Assembly (NCBI GenBank): GCA_025201375.1
Contig: JAIWZP010000009.1
Span: forward strand, 310,001 to 374,000
Direction: 5' to 3'
Length of the DNA: 64,000 nt
Origin: Gongronella butleri
Taxonomy: Eukaryota; Mucoromycota; Mucoromycetes; Mucorales; Cunninghamellaceae
Each line of letters begins with the position of its first letter. The first letter of the stretch is position 1. Shown here piece after piece: positions 19,640-31,908 of the stretch. A model generated the notes under the pieces. It searched no databases. It was not told where the DNA came from and worked only from the letters and a program-made list of their open reading frames with translations. Made by a program: the position numbers and the translations under genes.

Positions 19640-20203
19640 TCAGTCATTGAAGTACGTGAGGGGCGTGTCACGCGACCAAATGGCATTTTCAGGCTCCGTG
19701 TGCAGAGAGTAAAAGTCGACGCGGCCATCATGGTATTTGTGGGCGCGCGCATGAATGAACTTGTCATCATCGACCTCGATCTTGCCAAAGTAGTTGAACC
19801 CGTACGACACTGGGGGAAAGGGGGAGGCAAGAAAAAAAAAAGGAGCACGTGTTTTGTTTAGTTTTAGTGCCAAATTGGGCGACGCGCCCGACGAGCAATT
19901 CTTGTTTTTTCATCTTTTATCTTCTTCCACGGCGTATTCATACAGCTTGAACATGGAGATCTTGTCCAAGTTGTCAATCTCGTGCAAGCCGTGGACGCGA
20001 TCCTCGTGACGGAGCTATGATTTGAAAAAAAAATAGGATGAGGACGTGTCAGCGTGGGAATGCTTTTTTTTTTTCGTCATCCTCTGCTTTTTTACCTTGT
20101 GCAATTGGGCGACAGCCTGCTCCTTGATCTCATGGAACACGGCGCGCGCTTCTTCATCGGCGGGCTTGACGGGGCCCATGGCATTGTGCGATTCGCTGGA
20201 CAT
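19640..20203 (-). CDS. Stefin-type cystatin-like protein
   Basis: Exon 1 (20203-20090 region) encodes MSSESHNAMGPVKPADEEAR.. ending at LHK; exon 2 encodes LRHEDRVHGLHEIDNLDKISMFKLYEYAVEE; exon 3 encodes SYGFNYFGKIEVDDDKFIHAR and ends SRDTPLTYFND. The pattern (GPVKPAD start, NYF.K..V.D..FIH.R, and a terminal LTYF) is that of cystatin A/B, inhibitors of papain-type cysteine proteases in the cytosol. The region matching the QVVAG loop reads EEVSYG, so inhibition may be altered. The exon 2-3 junction only works if the intron begins with AT (at 19920), not GT; otherwise translation stops a few codons later. Stefins are uncommon in fungi. Confidence 0.6.
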
Positions 20204-21290
20204 CGTGAATAGAGAGAGAGAAAGAAAAAAAAAAAGGGGGAAAAGATAAAAAAGAAAAAAGAAAAAAAGGAAGAGCGAGGCGCTCGCGAGTTGCGTTTCA
20301 GGATTTTGGCTTTTTTGCTTGCATGGCGTCCATGGCATCATGATTGGGCGCGGGATTTCAACGCGCAGATCGTCCAAAAGTACCAAAGCAACGAAGCTAA
20401 AACAACTGTGGGGGAGAGAAAAAGCTCAATTCGCTTTCAATGCAACACTCAGTGGCTCCGGTGGCGCCAATTGGTCCCTCCCCACCTCGAGTCCCAGGAC
20501 GATTCTGTCCTTTTTTTTATTTTTACGGAAAACGTGTCCCGCTTGCGATTTTTCAGTCCCTAGTTTTTGTTGGCATTTTCATTGTTCTGCGGGTAAAAGG
20601 CCGTCGTCACAGGGAGTGCCGTCACACAAGCCAAGAAAAAAAGGGCCTGGTCTGACGCGGTATCAGGCTAAGCTTTTTTTTTTTTAATGTCCAGCTTGTT
20701 TGGTGCAACGTCAATGGCTGCTGGTCCCTGCGCGCACTGGCATTAGGGGAGATGGACGCGACACTGTAGCCCGGGACCGTGTTTCAACGAAATGAACAAG
20801 AAACAGAGTCAAAAAGAAGCAAAAATAGGAGAACATTGCATCAGTTGGATCAATGAATTGGCCAAGTGAGCGTGTGATTTGAAAGGCCAGCTGCGATTGG
20901 CGCGGGGGGTCAGGGGCCTAAAAAAAGGTACCGAGCGGACCAAGCGTGTTTTTTTTGTTAGACAAAAGATGGGATGCAACGCATGATCGTGCAAGGCATG
21001 AGCCGAGAGTCATGCAACAAGAAACATCAAGTTGTTTTCCAATCAAAAAAAAAAAGAGGTTGAAACACGGGAGGGTAAGGGGAACAACAGGCTTTGACCT
21101 GATAAAAGGGACAAGTGGAAATAAAAAAATAAAAAAATAAAAATAGGCGGAGGGTTGCACAAAAAAAGAGACAAGCTTTTTTGTCATTCATCTTTTTCTT
21201 CCACTTTCTCTGTTGTCCAACCCTTTTTTTTTTCTCTCTTTTTCTTCTTTTCTCCCCCTTCCCTCTCCCTTCCTTGCCTTTTATCCCTTT
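20204..21290. other. Intergenic region between divergent genes
   Basis: About 1.1 kb with no supported gene. Purine-rich tract just upstream of the cystatin-like gene (20213-20280); T/C-rich promoter-like tract before the Rho GEF start (21190-21290). Confidence 0.45.
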
Positions 21291-24140
21291 ATGAGCCGGT
21301 TTGTCTTTGACAACTCGATGCACGACAACCCACGCGCGTCGCTCGACAGCCACAGTCTGTCGTCTTTGTATGATGAGCTCGACTCGTTTATTCATGACCT
21401 AGAGGACCCTTCTCAGGCACCAGGAACGTCTTCTGCACCGACACACAAGGAACCCCAGGCAACGACGGAAGCCAAGGCGTCATTTTCACAGGGTGTGATG
21501 CCTGCTGGATCGACGGAATCGCTGGATAGCTCGTCGAGTGTGGAAATTCAGACGTTTATGGTTGGGCACAAGTATCAATTGTCGCCCGACTTGGCCAAGG
21601 CACCGGCGCCGTCGTCGTCAGGGACAAGCAGCAGCCGAAGCAGCAATCAAAGCTATCATCTGACCGCAGCGGCCACGAGTACGCCCTTGTCCCATCCAGC
21701 CAATGCCGCCAATCCTTCAAATCCATCCGCCACGGCAAGCTGGCTCTCGTCGTCTTCCTCTTATGCGTCCTCCTCCTCTCCAACCCTCTCAAATCGCCAA
21801 AAATCGCCTCCTTCTTCGCCGCCCATGGCCTCGGCTACTGCCGCCATCCTCTCGTCGTCGTCGTCTTCGGGCCGGTCGTCGTCATCTTCGTCACAAATGT
21901 CGTCCTTTGCACCCTACTATGCGTCCATCTCGCCCACCGCGTCCCAGCGCACCTCGCAGGCCTCCCAGCGCACCTCGCAGGCCTCTCCACGCTCCTCGCA
22001 GGCCTCTCCGCAAGCCTCGCCAGCCGCACGACACGCGTCTCCCGCCGCCACATCGCCGTACACGCTGCCAATGCCTTTTACGGGCGCCGCTTTTTCTTCG
22101 GACGCGTCCTTGTCGTCGACTGGCGCGTCTTTCTCGTCCAATGCGCAGCCCATGGGCTCGCCGCCACCAAGACCACGTGCACCGCCTCCACCCACGCCTG
22201 TGGTCCCGAACGCGGCGCCCAATGCCTCGATGTCGTCGCCAAATATCTCGAAAACGTCGATTTCGTCCAATTCTCTGCCCATGGGGTCGCCGCCACCTCG
22301 ACCGCGCGCACCGCCTCCCCCAACGCCGCCAACGACGTTGCCTCAACGTGGATCGAGTCGCGCCAATGATGCGAATGCATCGCCACGACATAGTGGATCG
22401 CAAGGATCGACAAATGGTACCGGAAGCAATGCGAGCAGCGTAAACAATAGCCCATATATGGCCTCGCGTTTGCCTCCAATGGACGGATTCGCGAATTTGC
22501 CTCCCAAACAGCAACCAATTCCGCCATCGTCGCCTCAACAGCCCAATTCCCAACCATTGTCACCATCACATCAAGGTGCGGGGGCCACCATCATCTCGCC
22601 CATGCCCACACGCACAACATCCGCTCCACACGCAGCTCAACAGGCTACCATGCAACCTGCCAATATCCATCCTGCGGCCAATTCGGCCGCTGCTGCTGCA
22701 GCGGCATCATTTGCCGTCCAACGATCGACTTCTCTTGGATCAAATGCCCAGCAGATGCCGTATCGTCCCATGGTTGGCCTTCCGCAACGATCCCTCACGT
22801 CCGCAGCCAATAGTTTGCAATCGCAACAGCCATCGGCAGGTGTTTTGCAACCACGCACCTCGTCCAGCAGCTCACAGGGCGGAAATTCACCTGCCTTACA
22901 GAATCGCACCATGAATAGCACGTCGCCAGCGCCTCAATTCCGCTCGTTACCTGGCTCTGCCCCCGGGAGCCCACCACCGCCAGGCGTCCATTCTGTCAAA
23001 CCTGCCGCTTTCATCCCTCGTACAAGTTCTCTCGCCAAGGACACCCTCCAGCGCTCAGACAGCCTGTCCAGCTACCGCAGCAACGTCTCTTCCGCGTCAT
23101 CCTTGTCCCTCGCGGGTGGCCAACAACAAGCTACGCCCGCCATCATGAGCCCGCCACTCGCCAAAATCAACGAAACGCGCCCATTGAACCTCGAAGACAC
23201 CGACACGGACAACGACGATGATGAGGATGAGGAATTGGAAGTGCAAAAAGGCGCAATGACCGCGACAGCCGCGTCAGTCATGATTTCCGCACCATCGACA
23301 ACGACAACGACCATGAACGACGCGCTCTTGTCGGAATTGGTCGCGAACTTTGCCGCACAGGTGCATCTGATCACGTCGCGCCGCAAGATTTTCACGACGG
23401 CCGAGTACCCAAAGAGTTTCAATGGCGAGGAAGCCGTCGATATGATCCGATCCATCTTGCCCGACGAGTTGCCCGAGTCCATGTACCTCAAGGTCACGCG
23501 CGCACTCATGCACACCACCCCGCCCGTCATTGCTCCCATCACCTACTCGGAAAAGTCAACACGTCGCAACACACTGTACCAGTCTTCCCACGAGGTCTAC
23601 CAGCTCGTCGACGACGGCATCCCCCAGGGCGTCTATACCCCGTTGACACAGTGCTACTCCCCGTCTTGCAGCCGCGACAATGCCGCAGTATGCTACGCCC
23701 CATGCTGCCCCAATCGCCCTGCTGTCGATCTCACGGTAAAAAAAAAAACAGGAGAAAAAAAAAGGGAGAGGGAAATGGAGGGAAATGAAGGGAAAAATGC
23801 TCATTTTTTTTGTACGCACAGATTGGCCTGGAGAGGCGCAATTCGTTTGAATCCTCCGTGGCCTCGTCGCACGATACGGTAAGCAAGCGAGGAGAAAATA
23901 AAAAAAATGAAAATCAAGGAAAAAACGAGAAAAAAAAAAGAGACGCGTGAAACCAAAAAAAAAAAAAACGAATTCTCATCTTGGACTGCCTCACTAGACG
24001 GTGTCTCGCGCATGGTCTGCGACGGTCAGCAAAGATCTGCTACAAAATACGCCGCCAAAAGAAATTGCGCGCCAAGAAGCCATTCACGAATTGATCTACA
24101 CTGAAGAAGATTATGTGCGCGATCTCAACTTGCTGGACGA

Positions 24141-24215
<75 letters not shown>

Positions 24216-26763
24216 GCGAAAAAAGCGCGCTAATTTCGCTTTTTCGCTTTTTTTTCTTTTTTCTTTTTAGTTGTTTGCCAAGGCGCTGCGCGAAGCGCAA
24301 TGTATTGAGGCGGAGCGACGCGACGCGTTTTGTGACTACATCTTCAACAATTATCTGGAATTGCTGTCGATCCACCGCGATTTGTATCGCGACTTGCGCG
24401 ACCATCAGTGTTTGTGCCAGGCCAACACGGTGGGCGGCTTTGTTGACAAGGTCGGCGACATCTTTTTGCGGCACGCACACCGGTTCATGGCTGCGTACAA
24501 GCGCTATGGCCCGCACGTCGTTCTTGCCGAGTATTCTGTGAAAAAAGAAATGGCGACAAATATGCTGTTCCAAAACTTCATTCACGCCGTCGAGAAGCAG
24601 CCGGAACTGCGCAAGCTGCCTTTCCGGCACTTTATTATCTTGCCCGTCACGCGTCTACAGCGCTATCCTCTGCTCATTGGCGCCATCCTCAAAAAGACAC
24701 CGGAAGACCATCCGGACCACGAAATACTCGAAGAGTGCCTCGATGTGCTCAAGCGCGTCGCGTCCACCATGGACTCGGACACCGTCGGCACGAAAAACAT
24801 CCTGCGCGTCCATCAGATCAACGATGCCATCCGCTGCAAGCCTGCCGAGCCCATTGACCTCCAATTGTCGTTCCCACAGCGCCAATTGCTGCACGAAGGC
24901 CCGCTCACGCGCCGAAATCACATGGTCGGCGACCCGTCCGAGATTTATGTGTTTTTGTTCGACCACATGCTCATCATGACGCGTCGCAGACGCGTTCAGG
25001 GTCCGCCACCGCCTCATACCTACAACGAGGACGAATACGAGTATCACATCTCCAAGCGCCCCATCCCAATGCCTCTCTTGCTCCTCGAGGAGGCAACAGA
25101 GGGCTTCGCACTCGGCATACGCACAATGAGCTCAAAACACTCGACAACACTCACATCGCGCTCAGGCACACTCGTCAACAGCCTCGCCTATGGCAGCAAC
25201 ACGCACCCGCTCGTCCTCCAGCACCTCGGCCGCATGGGCGGCGATTATCTCCTCTTTGCAGAGAATGCCGCCTCGCGTCTCGCATGGAAAGAACACATTG
25301 TCAATGCAAAGGCCGCACTCGAAGAACAGGATCCCTCGCGTCAGGTCTTTAAAATCATGTCCCTCAGCGACGCCACCTTCCGCACAAGCTATCAATTCGG
25401 CAAGGTTACCTGCTCCGTGCAATTCGGTATGAACAAAAAGAAATTGGAAAAAAAAGAAAGCAAAAGAGAGCAAAATGTGAATTCTCACATTTCTTTCCCC
25501 TCTTTTTCTTCATTTACACAGAGGGCACCAAGGGCATCCGCATGATTGCCGTTGGCACCGTTGCAGGCGTGTGGATGGGCATTGAGGGTGACACCAACAG
25601 CATTCGCCAAGTCCTGGCTATCGAGGATGTCACCCAAATGGCCGTGCTCCCCGCACCGCACATTTTGGTCGTCTTGGCTGGTAAAAACGACAAAAAAATG
25701 GCCAATTTGTCTTTTTTACTCATTTTTTCTCTTTTTATTCCCACCAAAACAGACAAGACGCTGTACGCATACGCACTGGAAGCGCTGGATCCGACGGCGC
25801 GCAAGACGTCGAATGACAAGCCATTCCAGCGGATTGCACAGAGCATCTCGTATTTCAATGCGGGCGTGTGCAATGGCCGTCCATTAGTCATTGCCATGAA
25901 GAAGCGCGGCCTGGACAGCCATTTCAAGGCGTTTGAGCCCGTGTGCGGCGATTTGCGCGACCCGGCCAACAGCCGGTTCCTGACGACCAAGACGGGCCTG
26001 TTTGGCAAGACGCACGCGTGGTTCCGCGTACACAAGGAGTTTTACGTCGGCGCCGACTCCTCGGCCGTCCACTTTTTGAAGGCGCGCGTCGTCGTCGTGT
26101 GCCCGCGCGGCTTCGAGGTCATCGACCTTGACAACCTGCACCTCAATCGCAACATCCCCGACCTGTCGCAGCCTGATTTCGCCTTTGTCACTCAGCGCAC
26201 AGACGTCCTCCCTCTCGGCTTCTTCAAATGCAGGCAGCACTACCTCCTCTGCTACAACACCTTTGCCTTCTTGGTCGATACCCACGGAAACTTTGTGCAG
26301 GAAAATTACGCTTGGATTGCGTGGGAGGGCACGCCGCAGGCAATCGCCTTTTACTACCCGTACATCGTCGCCTTTGACCACGCATTCATCGAAATCAGAC
26401 ATGTCGAAACCGTAAGCACTCCAAAAAAAAAAAAAAAGAATCATATCTCAACCCCCTTTCTTTTTTTCTCTCTCTTTTAGGGCGAACTTGTGCAAATCAT
26501 TGCCGGTGTGCAGATGCGCTGCCTTCAATTCACCAACGACACGTTTGCCCCTGTCGTCCATGGTAAGACGCGACCGCGACACGCTTCGCACGACGCATTG
26601 CAGCGGTTCAAAGTGGCGCAGTCGTGTTCAATTTTTTTTTCTTGTTTTTGTAGGCTGCATGACCCATCCGTTCAAGCCAGACTTCCAATACGTGTTCCAG
26701 CTAATGGCCAACTTTGAGCCTGTCACACTGTATCCCAATTCGCCCATGCCACGCCACCGCTAA
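21291..26763 (+). CDS. Rho1 guanine nucleotide exchange factor, Rom2-like (DEP-DH-PH-CNH)
   Basis: Eight exons join in frame: 21291-23735, 23822-23878, 23998-24141, 24271-25426, 25522-25680, 25753-26411, 26481-26562 and 26654-26763, for 1603 residues. Residues 1-640 are a Ser/Pro/Ala-rich disordered region with two PPRPRAPPPPTP-type SH3-ligand motifs and a SQASPR repeat block. A DEP-like segment follows (FAAQVHLITSRRKIF..EEAVDMIRS). The DH domain begins at ARQEAIHELIYTEEDYVRDL and includes FRHFIILPVTRLQRYPLLI; a PH domain follows (LLHEGPLTR..). The C-terminal 400 residues are a CNH domain (GTVAGVWMGIEGD.. to FEPVTLYPNSP). Such proteins activate Rho1 in the cell-wall integrity pathway at growing sites. 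Intron 3 contains a 71-base A run. Confidence 0.93.
24144..24214 (+). repeat. 71-base A homopolymer in an intron
   Basis: Uninterrupted A run directly after the GGT donor of Rho GEF intron 3; the intron still ends in a good polypyrimidine tract and AG at 24270. Confidence 0.95.
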
Positions 26764-27155
26764 GATCCTGCCGCACGCGCCCCCCCCCTTTTCTTATCCT
26801 CTCGTCTTTTAATGTTCACCCGTCATTCGCGCACCCATCCGTTTACATAGATTCCTCCATCCCCTGTCCTTAGCTACGTTTTTTTGTCCAAATATGCTAC
26901 AATATACTTTTTTTTTCTCAAGTCAAGGATTTTTGTGCCAAATTGTGAGTTTTTCAATTTTTTTTTTTTTTTTTTTTTTGAGACGCGTGCATGGTAGTTT
27001 TCAAGAAATAGTGTTGATTGACCCGTGTCTCAAGCGCATTGGACCATCGAAGAAGACGATTGATGCCGTTTTTTGACGTTTTTTATTATGAAGATGACGC
27101 ATGTCGATAGGGGTATGATCAAGATGATGGCGTGCGTGTACAGCAGGCGCTGCCA
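26764..27155. other. Spacer between convergent genes
   Basis: 3' flanks of the Rho GEF and the PDRG1-like gene; contains C8 and T19 runs and no gene. Confidence 0.5.
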
Positions 27156-27696
27156 TTATCGCACGATGCTGGCGGCGGTCTGATCCTCCAATTGCTGCAA
27201 TTGGCGCGTGTTCTGTTGGACTGCTTTGCGCGCTTTGTCGATTTTGCCGTCAAGCGCAACCTGCTCCTTCTCGATGGTCGAACGCGCGTCGTCCTTGGGC
27301 AAACGCATAAACATGTCCCCAATGCAGAGCCACGCTTTGGACTCTGCAGAAGCGTGCCACGAAAAAAAAAAAAAGCGAAATCAGATAATGTCCAGGTTGA
27401 CCACGCGTGCCCTATCTTACCTTGCTTCATGCCGCTGCTCAGAGCAGCCAGTCCTTCGCGATTGCTGCTTTTTTTATCCTCGAAATCAATCATCTACAAA
27501 TAAGATAATAAATTCAATGCACGTGTCCAGACGACAAAGTACACACTTACAGCTTGGCGATTCAGCAGCACCTCCTCGACGAGACGCTCCTTTTCGGCAA
27601 AAACTATGCAAAAGACAATAAGAACACCATTTTGACGCGTCTTTATTGCCTACTTTTCTCGATCTTGTCGCCAACAATAGCAGCGTCCTTTGCCAT
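27156..27696 (-). CDS. PDRG1-type prefoldin-like subunit
   Basis: Four short exons give about 118 residues. Exon 1 ends at VGDKIEK (27654); exon 2 carries FAEKERLVEEVLLNRQA; exon 3 carries MIDFEDKKSSNREGLAALSSG; exon 4 begins ESKAWLCIGDMFMRLPKDD and ends with TAA at 27156. The order of a first coiled coil, a DxDxKRNxNREGLRAL-like linker, a CFGNMFIKMP-like beta hairpin and a second coiled coil (IEKEQVALDGKIDKARKAV) matches PDRG1, the beta-type subunit of the R2TP/prefoldin-like complex that assembles RNA polymerases and PIKKs. It is divergent from TAF6 across a 184-base shared promoter. Confidence 0.8.
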
Positions 27697-27880
27697 GGTG
27701 GAAAAGAAAGTTGAAAAGCGAAAAAAGAGATGATTTGGCAGGCACAGCGCATTTTTTTTTTTTTTTTTTTTTTGGCAATTGTGTTTGCGGCTCCGCCGAC
27801 GCCTCTCTTTCTGCTCTTTGCACTTTTTTTTTTTCCACAAGGGGCGTCCCATTCTCTTTTCCTTCCCTTGACGCAACACT

Positions 27881-29582
27881 ATGAGTGCCATTCCAAAGGA
27901 GACCATCAAGGTATACATGATACACTGGTGCTTTAGTCGCCAACCAGCGCTTACAATGATGGTTTGTGTATTTTTTTTTTTTTTAAAAAATTCTAGTCGA
28001 TTGGCGAATCGCTTGGAATCACGAACCTCAAAGACGATGTTGCGGTTGCGCTTGGTCAGGACGTGGACTATCGCATGCAAGAGCTGATACAGGTGCGCGA
28101 GGATGCATAGCGAGAGAAAAAAAACAATGTCTTCCATGAATATTCAACATTGACCCATTGCTTTTTGCATTTTTGTCTCGTAGGAGGCGACCAAGTTTAT
28201 GCGGCACTCGAAGCGGTCGAAGCTGACGGTGGACGACATCAATGCGGCCCTGCGTGTGAAGAACGTGGAGCCATTGTACGGGTATGGCAGCGGCGAGGCG
28301 GCCAAATTTCGCAAAACGACGGTGTACAACCAGGACGTGTATTATACAGAGGACGAGGAGCTGGATTTCGACACGATCCTCAACAAGCCGCTGCCAAAGA
28401 TTCCCCTCGACGTCTCGTTTACCGCGCATTGGCTCGCCATTGAGGGCGTGCAACCCGCAATTCCACAAAACCCGACACCAAGTGGTAAGAAAACGTGCAT
28501 TTTTCGAGAAAAATAGCGCGACGTGTAGCTCATGTGCCTCCTTTTAGATGCCAAGACGGACTTGCTGTCCAAGCGCACCAAGCAGCACACGACAAACAAT
28601 GGGATCACCACGGACCAAGTGGATGTTAAGCCGCTGGTCAAGCACATTTTGTCCAAGGAGCTGCAAATGTACTTTGAGCGCATCACCGATTCGATTGTCA
28701 GCGAGGACGAGCGGCTACGATCGCAGGCGTTTGAGAGTCTGCGCAATGACCCAGGTCTGCATCAATTGCTGCCCTACTTTGTCCAGCACATCCAGAAAAA
28801 GGTCATTCAAAACCACAAACATCTCGACATCCTCGACGCCATGCTGTCCACCGTCCACTCCATCCTCAACAACCCACATCTCTTCGTCGAGCCCTATGTA
28901 AAACAAAAAAAAAAAAAAGACGCGTCGAAGCATGGCAAAATCTCATTTTTCATTCGTTTCCCCGCGTTTTTTTTTTTTTCAGTTGCATCAATTGATTCCG
29001 TCGATCTTGTCGTGTCTTGTGGCCAAGTCTATTTGCGAGCATCCGCTTGAGCAGGACCACTGGCGCGTGCGCGACCGCGCGGCCAAGTTGACGGCGCACA
29101 TCGCCAACGAATACGGCCAGGTGTATCACACGCTGCAGCCCAGGTTGACCAAGACGCTCGTGAGGGCGTTCCTGGACCCGACCAAGCCGCTGACAACGCA
29201 GTACGGTGCAATCAAGGGCCTGAACGCGCTCGGACCCGAGGTCATGCGCACACTGTTGCTGCCAAACATCAAATTCTTTGTAGAAAACAGCCTGAATGGC
29301 GCGCTCGCCAGTCAGCACCCGCTCAAGCACGCAAGTGCGCTAAAGTGCAAAGATGCCCTTGTCGACACGCTGCACCTCGTCGCCGAATATGCACGCAAAG
29401 ACAATGCCAACACCCACAATGGCCCTGCCGACGACGTTGAGATGACCGATGTCGAGCCGCCCTCCGAACAAGACATCCAATTGCTCACGGACAAGGTCGG
29501 CACACTCATTGCCTCTGCCTTTGTCGAGTCGCACACCAAGCAGGACGTTCGCGCCGTCTTGGAAGCTATGGGAAACCAGTGA
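27881..29582 (+). CDS. TAF6: TFIID subunit 6 (TAF6)
   Basis: Five exons (27881-27910, 27997-28092, 28184-28484, 28548-28897, 28983-29582) join in frame to 458 residues. Residues 1-70 form the histone fold ([14 protein letters not shown].., [36 protein letters not shown]). This pairs with TAF9 in TFIID and, in many species, SAGA. The linker contains the TAF6 signature EPLYGY. The second half is the HEAT-repeat domain ([13 protein letters not shown].., [27 protein letters not shown]). The length matches yeast TAF6. It functions in RNA polymerase II promoter recognition. Confidence 0.95.
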
Positions 29583-29765
29583 TATTTTTTTTCCTTACCC
29601 CTTTTGCCTCCACTAGTACATATCCTCTTTTTGTTTTTCAACGCCACTTGTGAATACATAATAATAAAAAAATTCTAACCAGCTTTATTCAATGCTCAAT
29701 GGGGGGTGATCATGGATGGGGAAACAGTAATATAATTTATAAAATTCAAATATCGCGGCCAATCC

Positions 29766-29796
<31 letters not shown>

Positions 29797-29800
29797 GCGC

Positions 29801-31190
29801 CTATTCAGTGTAGCGCTTTTGAATGGCACGCATCATGTTGATAAAGTGGTCGACAGACTCGTAATTGTCGAGATTCGTCTGGCTAGAGCCCTCGACAACC
29901 GGCGTCGCGCGGGGCACCATCTCGGCATGGTAATTCGCCAGGGCTTCCTTAATTGTTTGCGTACCTTGATTCACCTTTTCCAATTCCAGAGCAAGCACCA
30001 CCGCATCCATGACACCTTGATTGCCACCAGCTGCAAAAAAAAAAAGAGAAAAAAAATGAAAAAGGTGAGTCAGCGAAATTTTATCTGTTTTTTTTTTAGT
30101 ACGTACATCCTCGGGCGGGAACCATGGGGTGAGCAGCGTCGCCAATGACGGTGCGTGCGGTCTGTTTTTCGAGGTAGTCGCGCGGAGGCACGCGATGCGG
30201 CAGATTGATCTTGTACACCTTTTGTTCGGCAGGTGTATTAGTGACGAGGGTGCGCAAGGGCCCGTCAAGCGCGTCGTTGGCCCATTTGAACGCGACGTCG
30301 CGGCGGTCGGCATTCGAGGCGTCGCCGGGATTCAATTGGTTCACTGCATCGGCGCAGTAGCGCGACATGATCCAGCACACCTCGTACGGCGTGTCTGGGC
30401 GATTTTCGCGGTCGACGTCGGCCGTGCTGATGAACAGGAGCGTCAATGGATATTTGGGATTTTCAATGAGCGACTTGTCGCGCGGCATGGTGTGGACGTG
30501 GCCAAGACTATGGTGGCAAACGGTGCGCAGCTCTTTGTATTCGGCATCTGACAGCCATTGGGTCGACACCAGGAACAGACCAGGGTGGAATTGCGTCAGG
30601 GAGCTCAATTGGCCATCGACAATATCGTTGCAAACACGCGAGTGCGCACCATCGGCACCAACGACCACACACCCGCGGACTTCGACGCCGTTTTCAAAAA
30701 AGACCGTGACACCGCCACCATTTTCATCCTGTTCGCTGCGCACATAGCGATGGCCCCAATGCACGTCAATGGTCTTGGCGAGCGACTGGCGGATGCGGAA
30801 TCGGTTGAGGCGGAAAGCGCGCTGCTGCGGGTACTTTTTCATAAATTCGTCGACCGACAGACCCTGCGTGTCAATAGTGGATGCGAGCGTTGCCAGCGAC
30901 TCGTTTGTACGCCCGTCAATCACGCTCATGCCTACGTCCATCGGATTGTCGCGAATCGCCATGGCATCCATCAAAAATTCCATCAAATCCACATGCTCGG
31001 GAAACACCTTGTCAATGTGCGTCCACGACTGGTGTAGCGAGATCGACGAGCCTTGCGCAGGCGCCACCAGACCAGCATCTTGCTCGTACACCTCAAAAGG
31101 GACCTTGCGTACTTGCAACGCTCGTGCGAGCATCAGACCAGCAAGGTTCGCGCCAATGATGATCACAGGAGCTTGTTCAGAAATTGCCAT
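29801..31190 (-). CDS. FAD-dependent aromatic-ring monooxygenase
   Basis: Two exons, 31190-30107 and 30030-29801, give 437 residues. The N-terminus has the Rossmann dinucleotide motif (VIIIGANLAGLMLARAL) in which the usual GxGxxG reads GANLAG. The DG motif is present (CVVVGADGAHSRV) and the GD motif is VIGDAAHPMVPARG near 375, followed by a helix starting GNQGVMDA. This is the flavin-binding FAD_binding_3 arrangement of salicylate-hydroxylase-like and phenol-hydroxylase-like enzymes, which use NAD(P)H and O2 to hydroxylate aromatic rings. Substrate unknown and no biosynthetic partners lie nearby. Confidence 0.88.
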
Positions 31191-31457
31191 GATAAGAGAT
31201 TGAGAGAGAGAGATTTTTTTCGTGGAGGAAAAAGAGGTAGTTTGTATATGGAGGAGAGACAGAAAAAAAAAAAAAAGAAAAAAAAAAGTTGCTTTTATGG
31301 ATTTAACGACGCGGACGGCCCGCCGGCCAGCCTGTTCGAGCGGATCACACGCCGAGCCCTGAGCCTGATCTGGCGGTCGGAGTTGGCGGCGGGGGAGGTG
31401 GGCACATTCGGCATAAAGTCACAATTGGCAAGTGCGAAAAAAAGAAAAAAAAAAGGG

Positions 31458-31908
31458 CTAGTAGCGTCCAGGTTCACTACACTGAGGTGGCTCCACATAC
31501 GCCGAATCATTCTTGACAATGCAACACAAAAAGCAAGCCAGCAGGCTTAGAAAAAAAAGGGGGACGATCAATGAGTCATCTGGGTGTCTTTTTTTTTTTT
31601 TCTCGCTCTCCCTTTTTGAACGTACCAACCCAGGCAGCATGGGTCGCTGTTGGAAGGCACGCCTCTGCTGTTGACGGTGACGGTGTCTGGAGCAGGCGTG
31701 GGGGTATATTCATAACCTAGGTCGCGAAAAAAATTGCAAAACATCGCGGATCAGCCCACAATTGCTCTTCCCCCCCCCCTATATTTGGGCCGATCTTACT
31801 TTGAAAAACACTGCTCGTGCGTCGCGGCTGCGGTGTAAAATAGCGGTCCGGCACGCTCACGCCGTCATGTGGTGGCAGGGCCGGGAGGTGCGCCTTTTCA
31901 TCGCTCAT
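31458..31908 (-). CDS. Small cysteine-rich single-pass membrane protein, 95 aa
   Basis: Three exons, 31908-31800, 31716-31626 and 31545-31458, join in frame. Residues 1-66 are hydrophilic and Pro/Ser-rich (LPALPPHDGVSVPDRYF..). A short hydrophobic segment packed with cysteines follows (CCLGCLLACFLCCIV), then a polar tail ending CSEPGRY. The cysteine-lined membrane helix resembles CYSTM-type or palmitoylated tail-anchor proteins of fungi and plants. The role is unknown. A downstream open frame (to 31295) with host-like composition could be 3' UTR or an alternative last exon. Confidence 0.55.

Noticed and set aside
21703..22443. 246-codon frame overlapping the Rho GEF N-terminus
   Set aside because: It is a shadow of the Ser/Pro-rich coding sequence; the Rho GEF frame has domains and consistent splicing.
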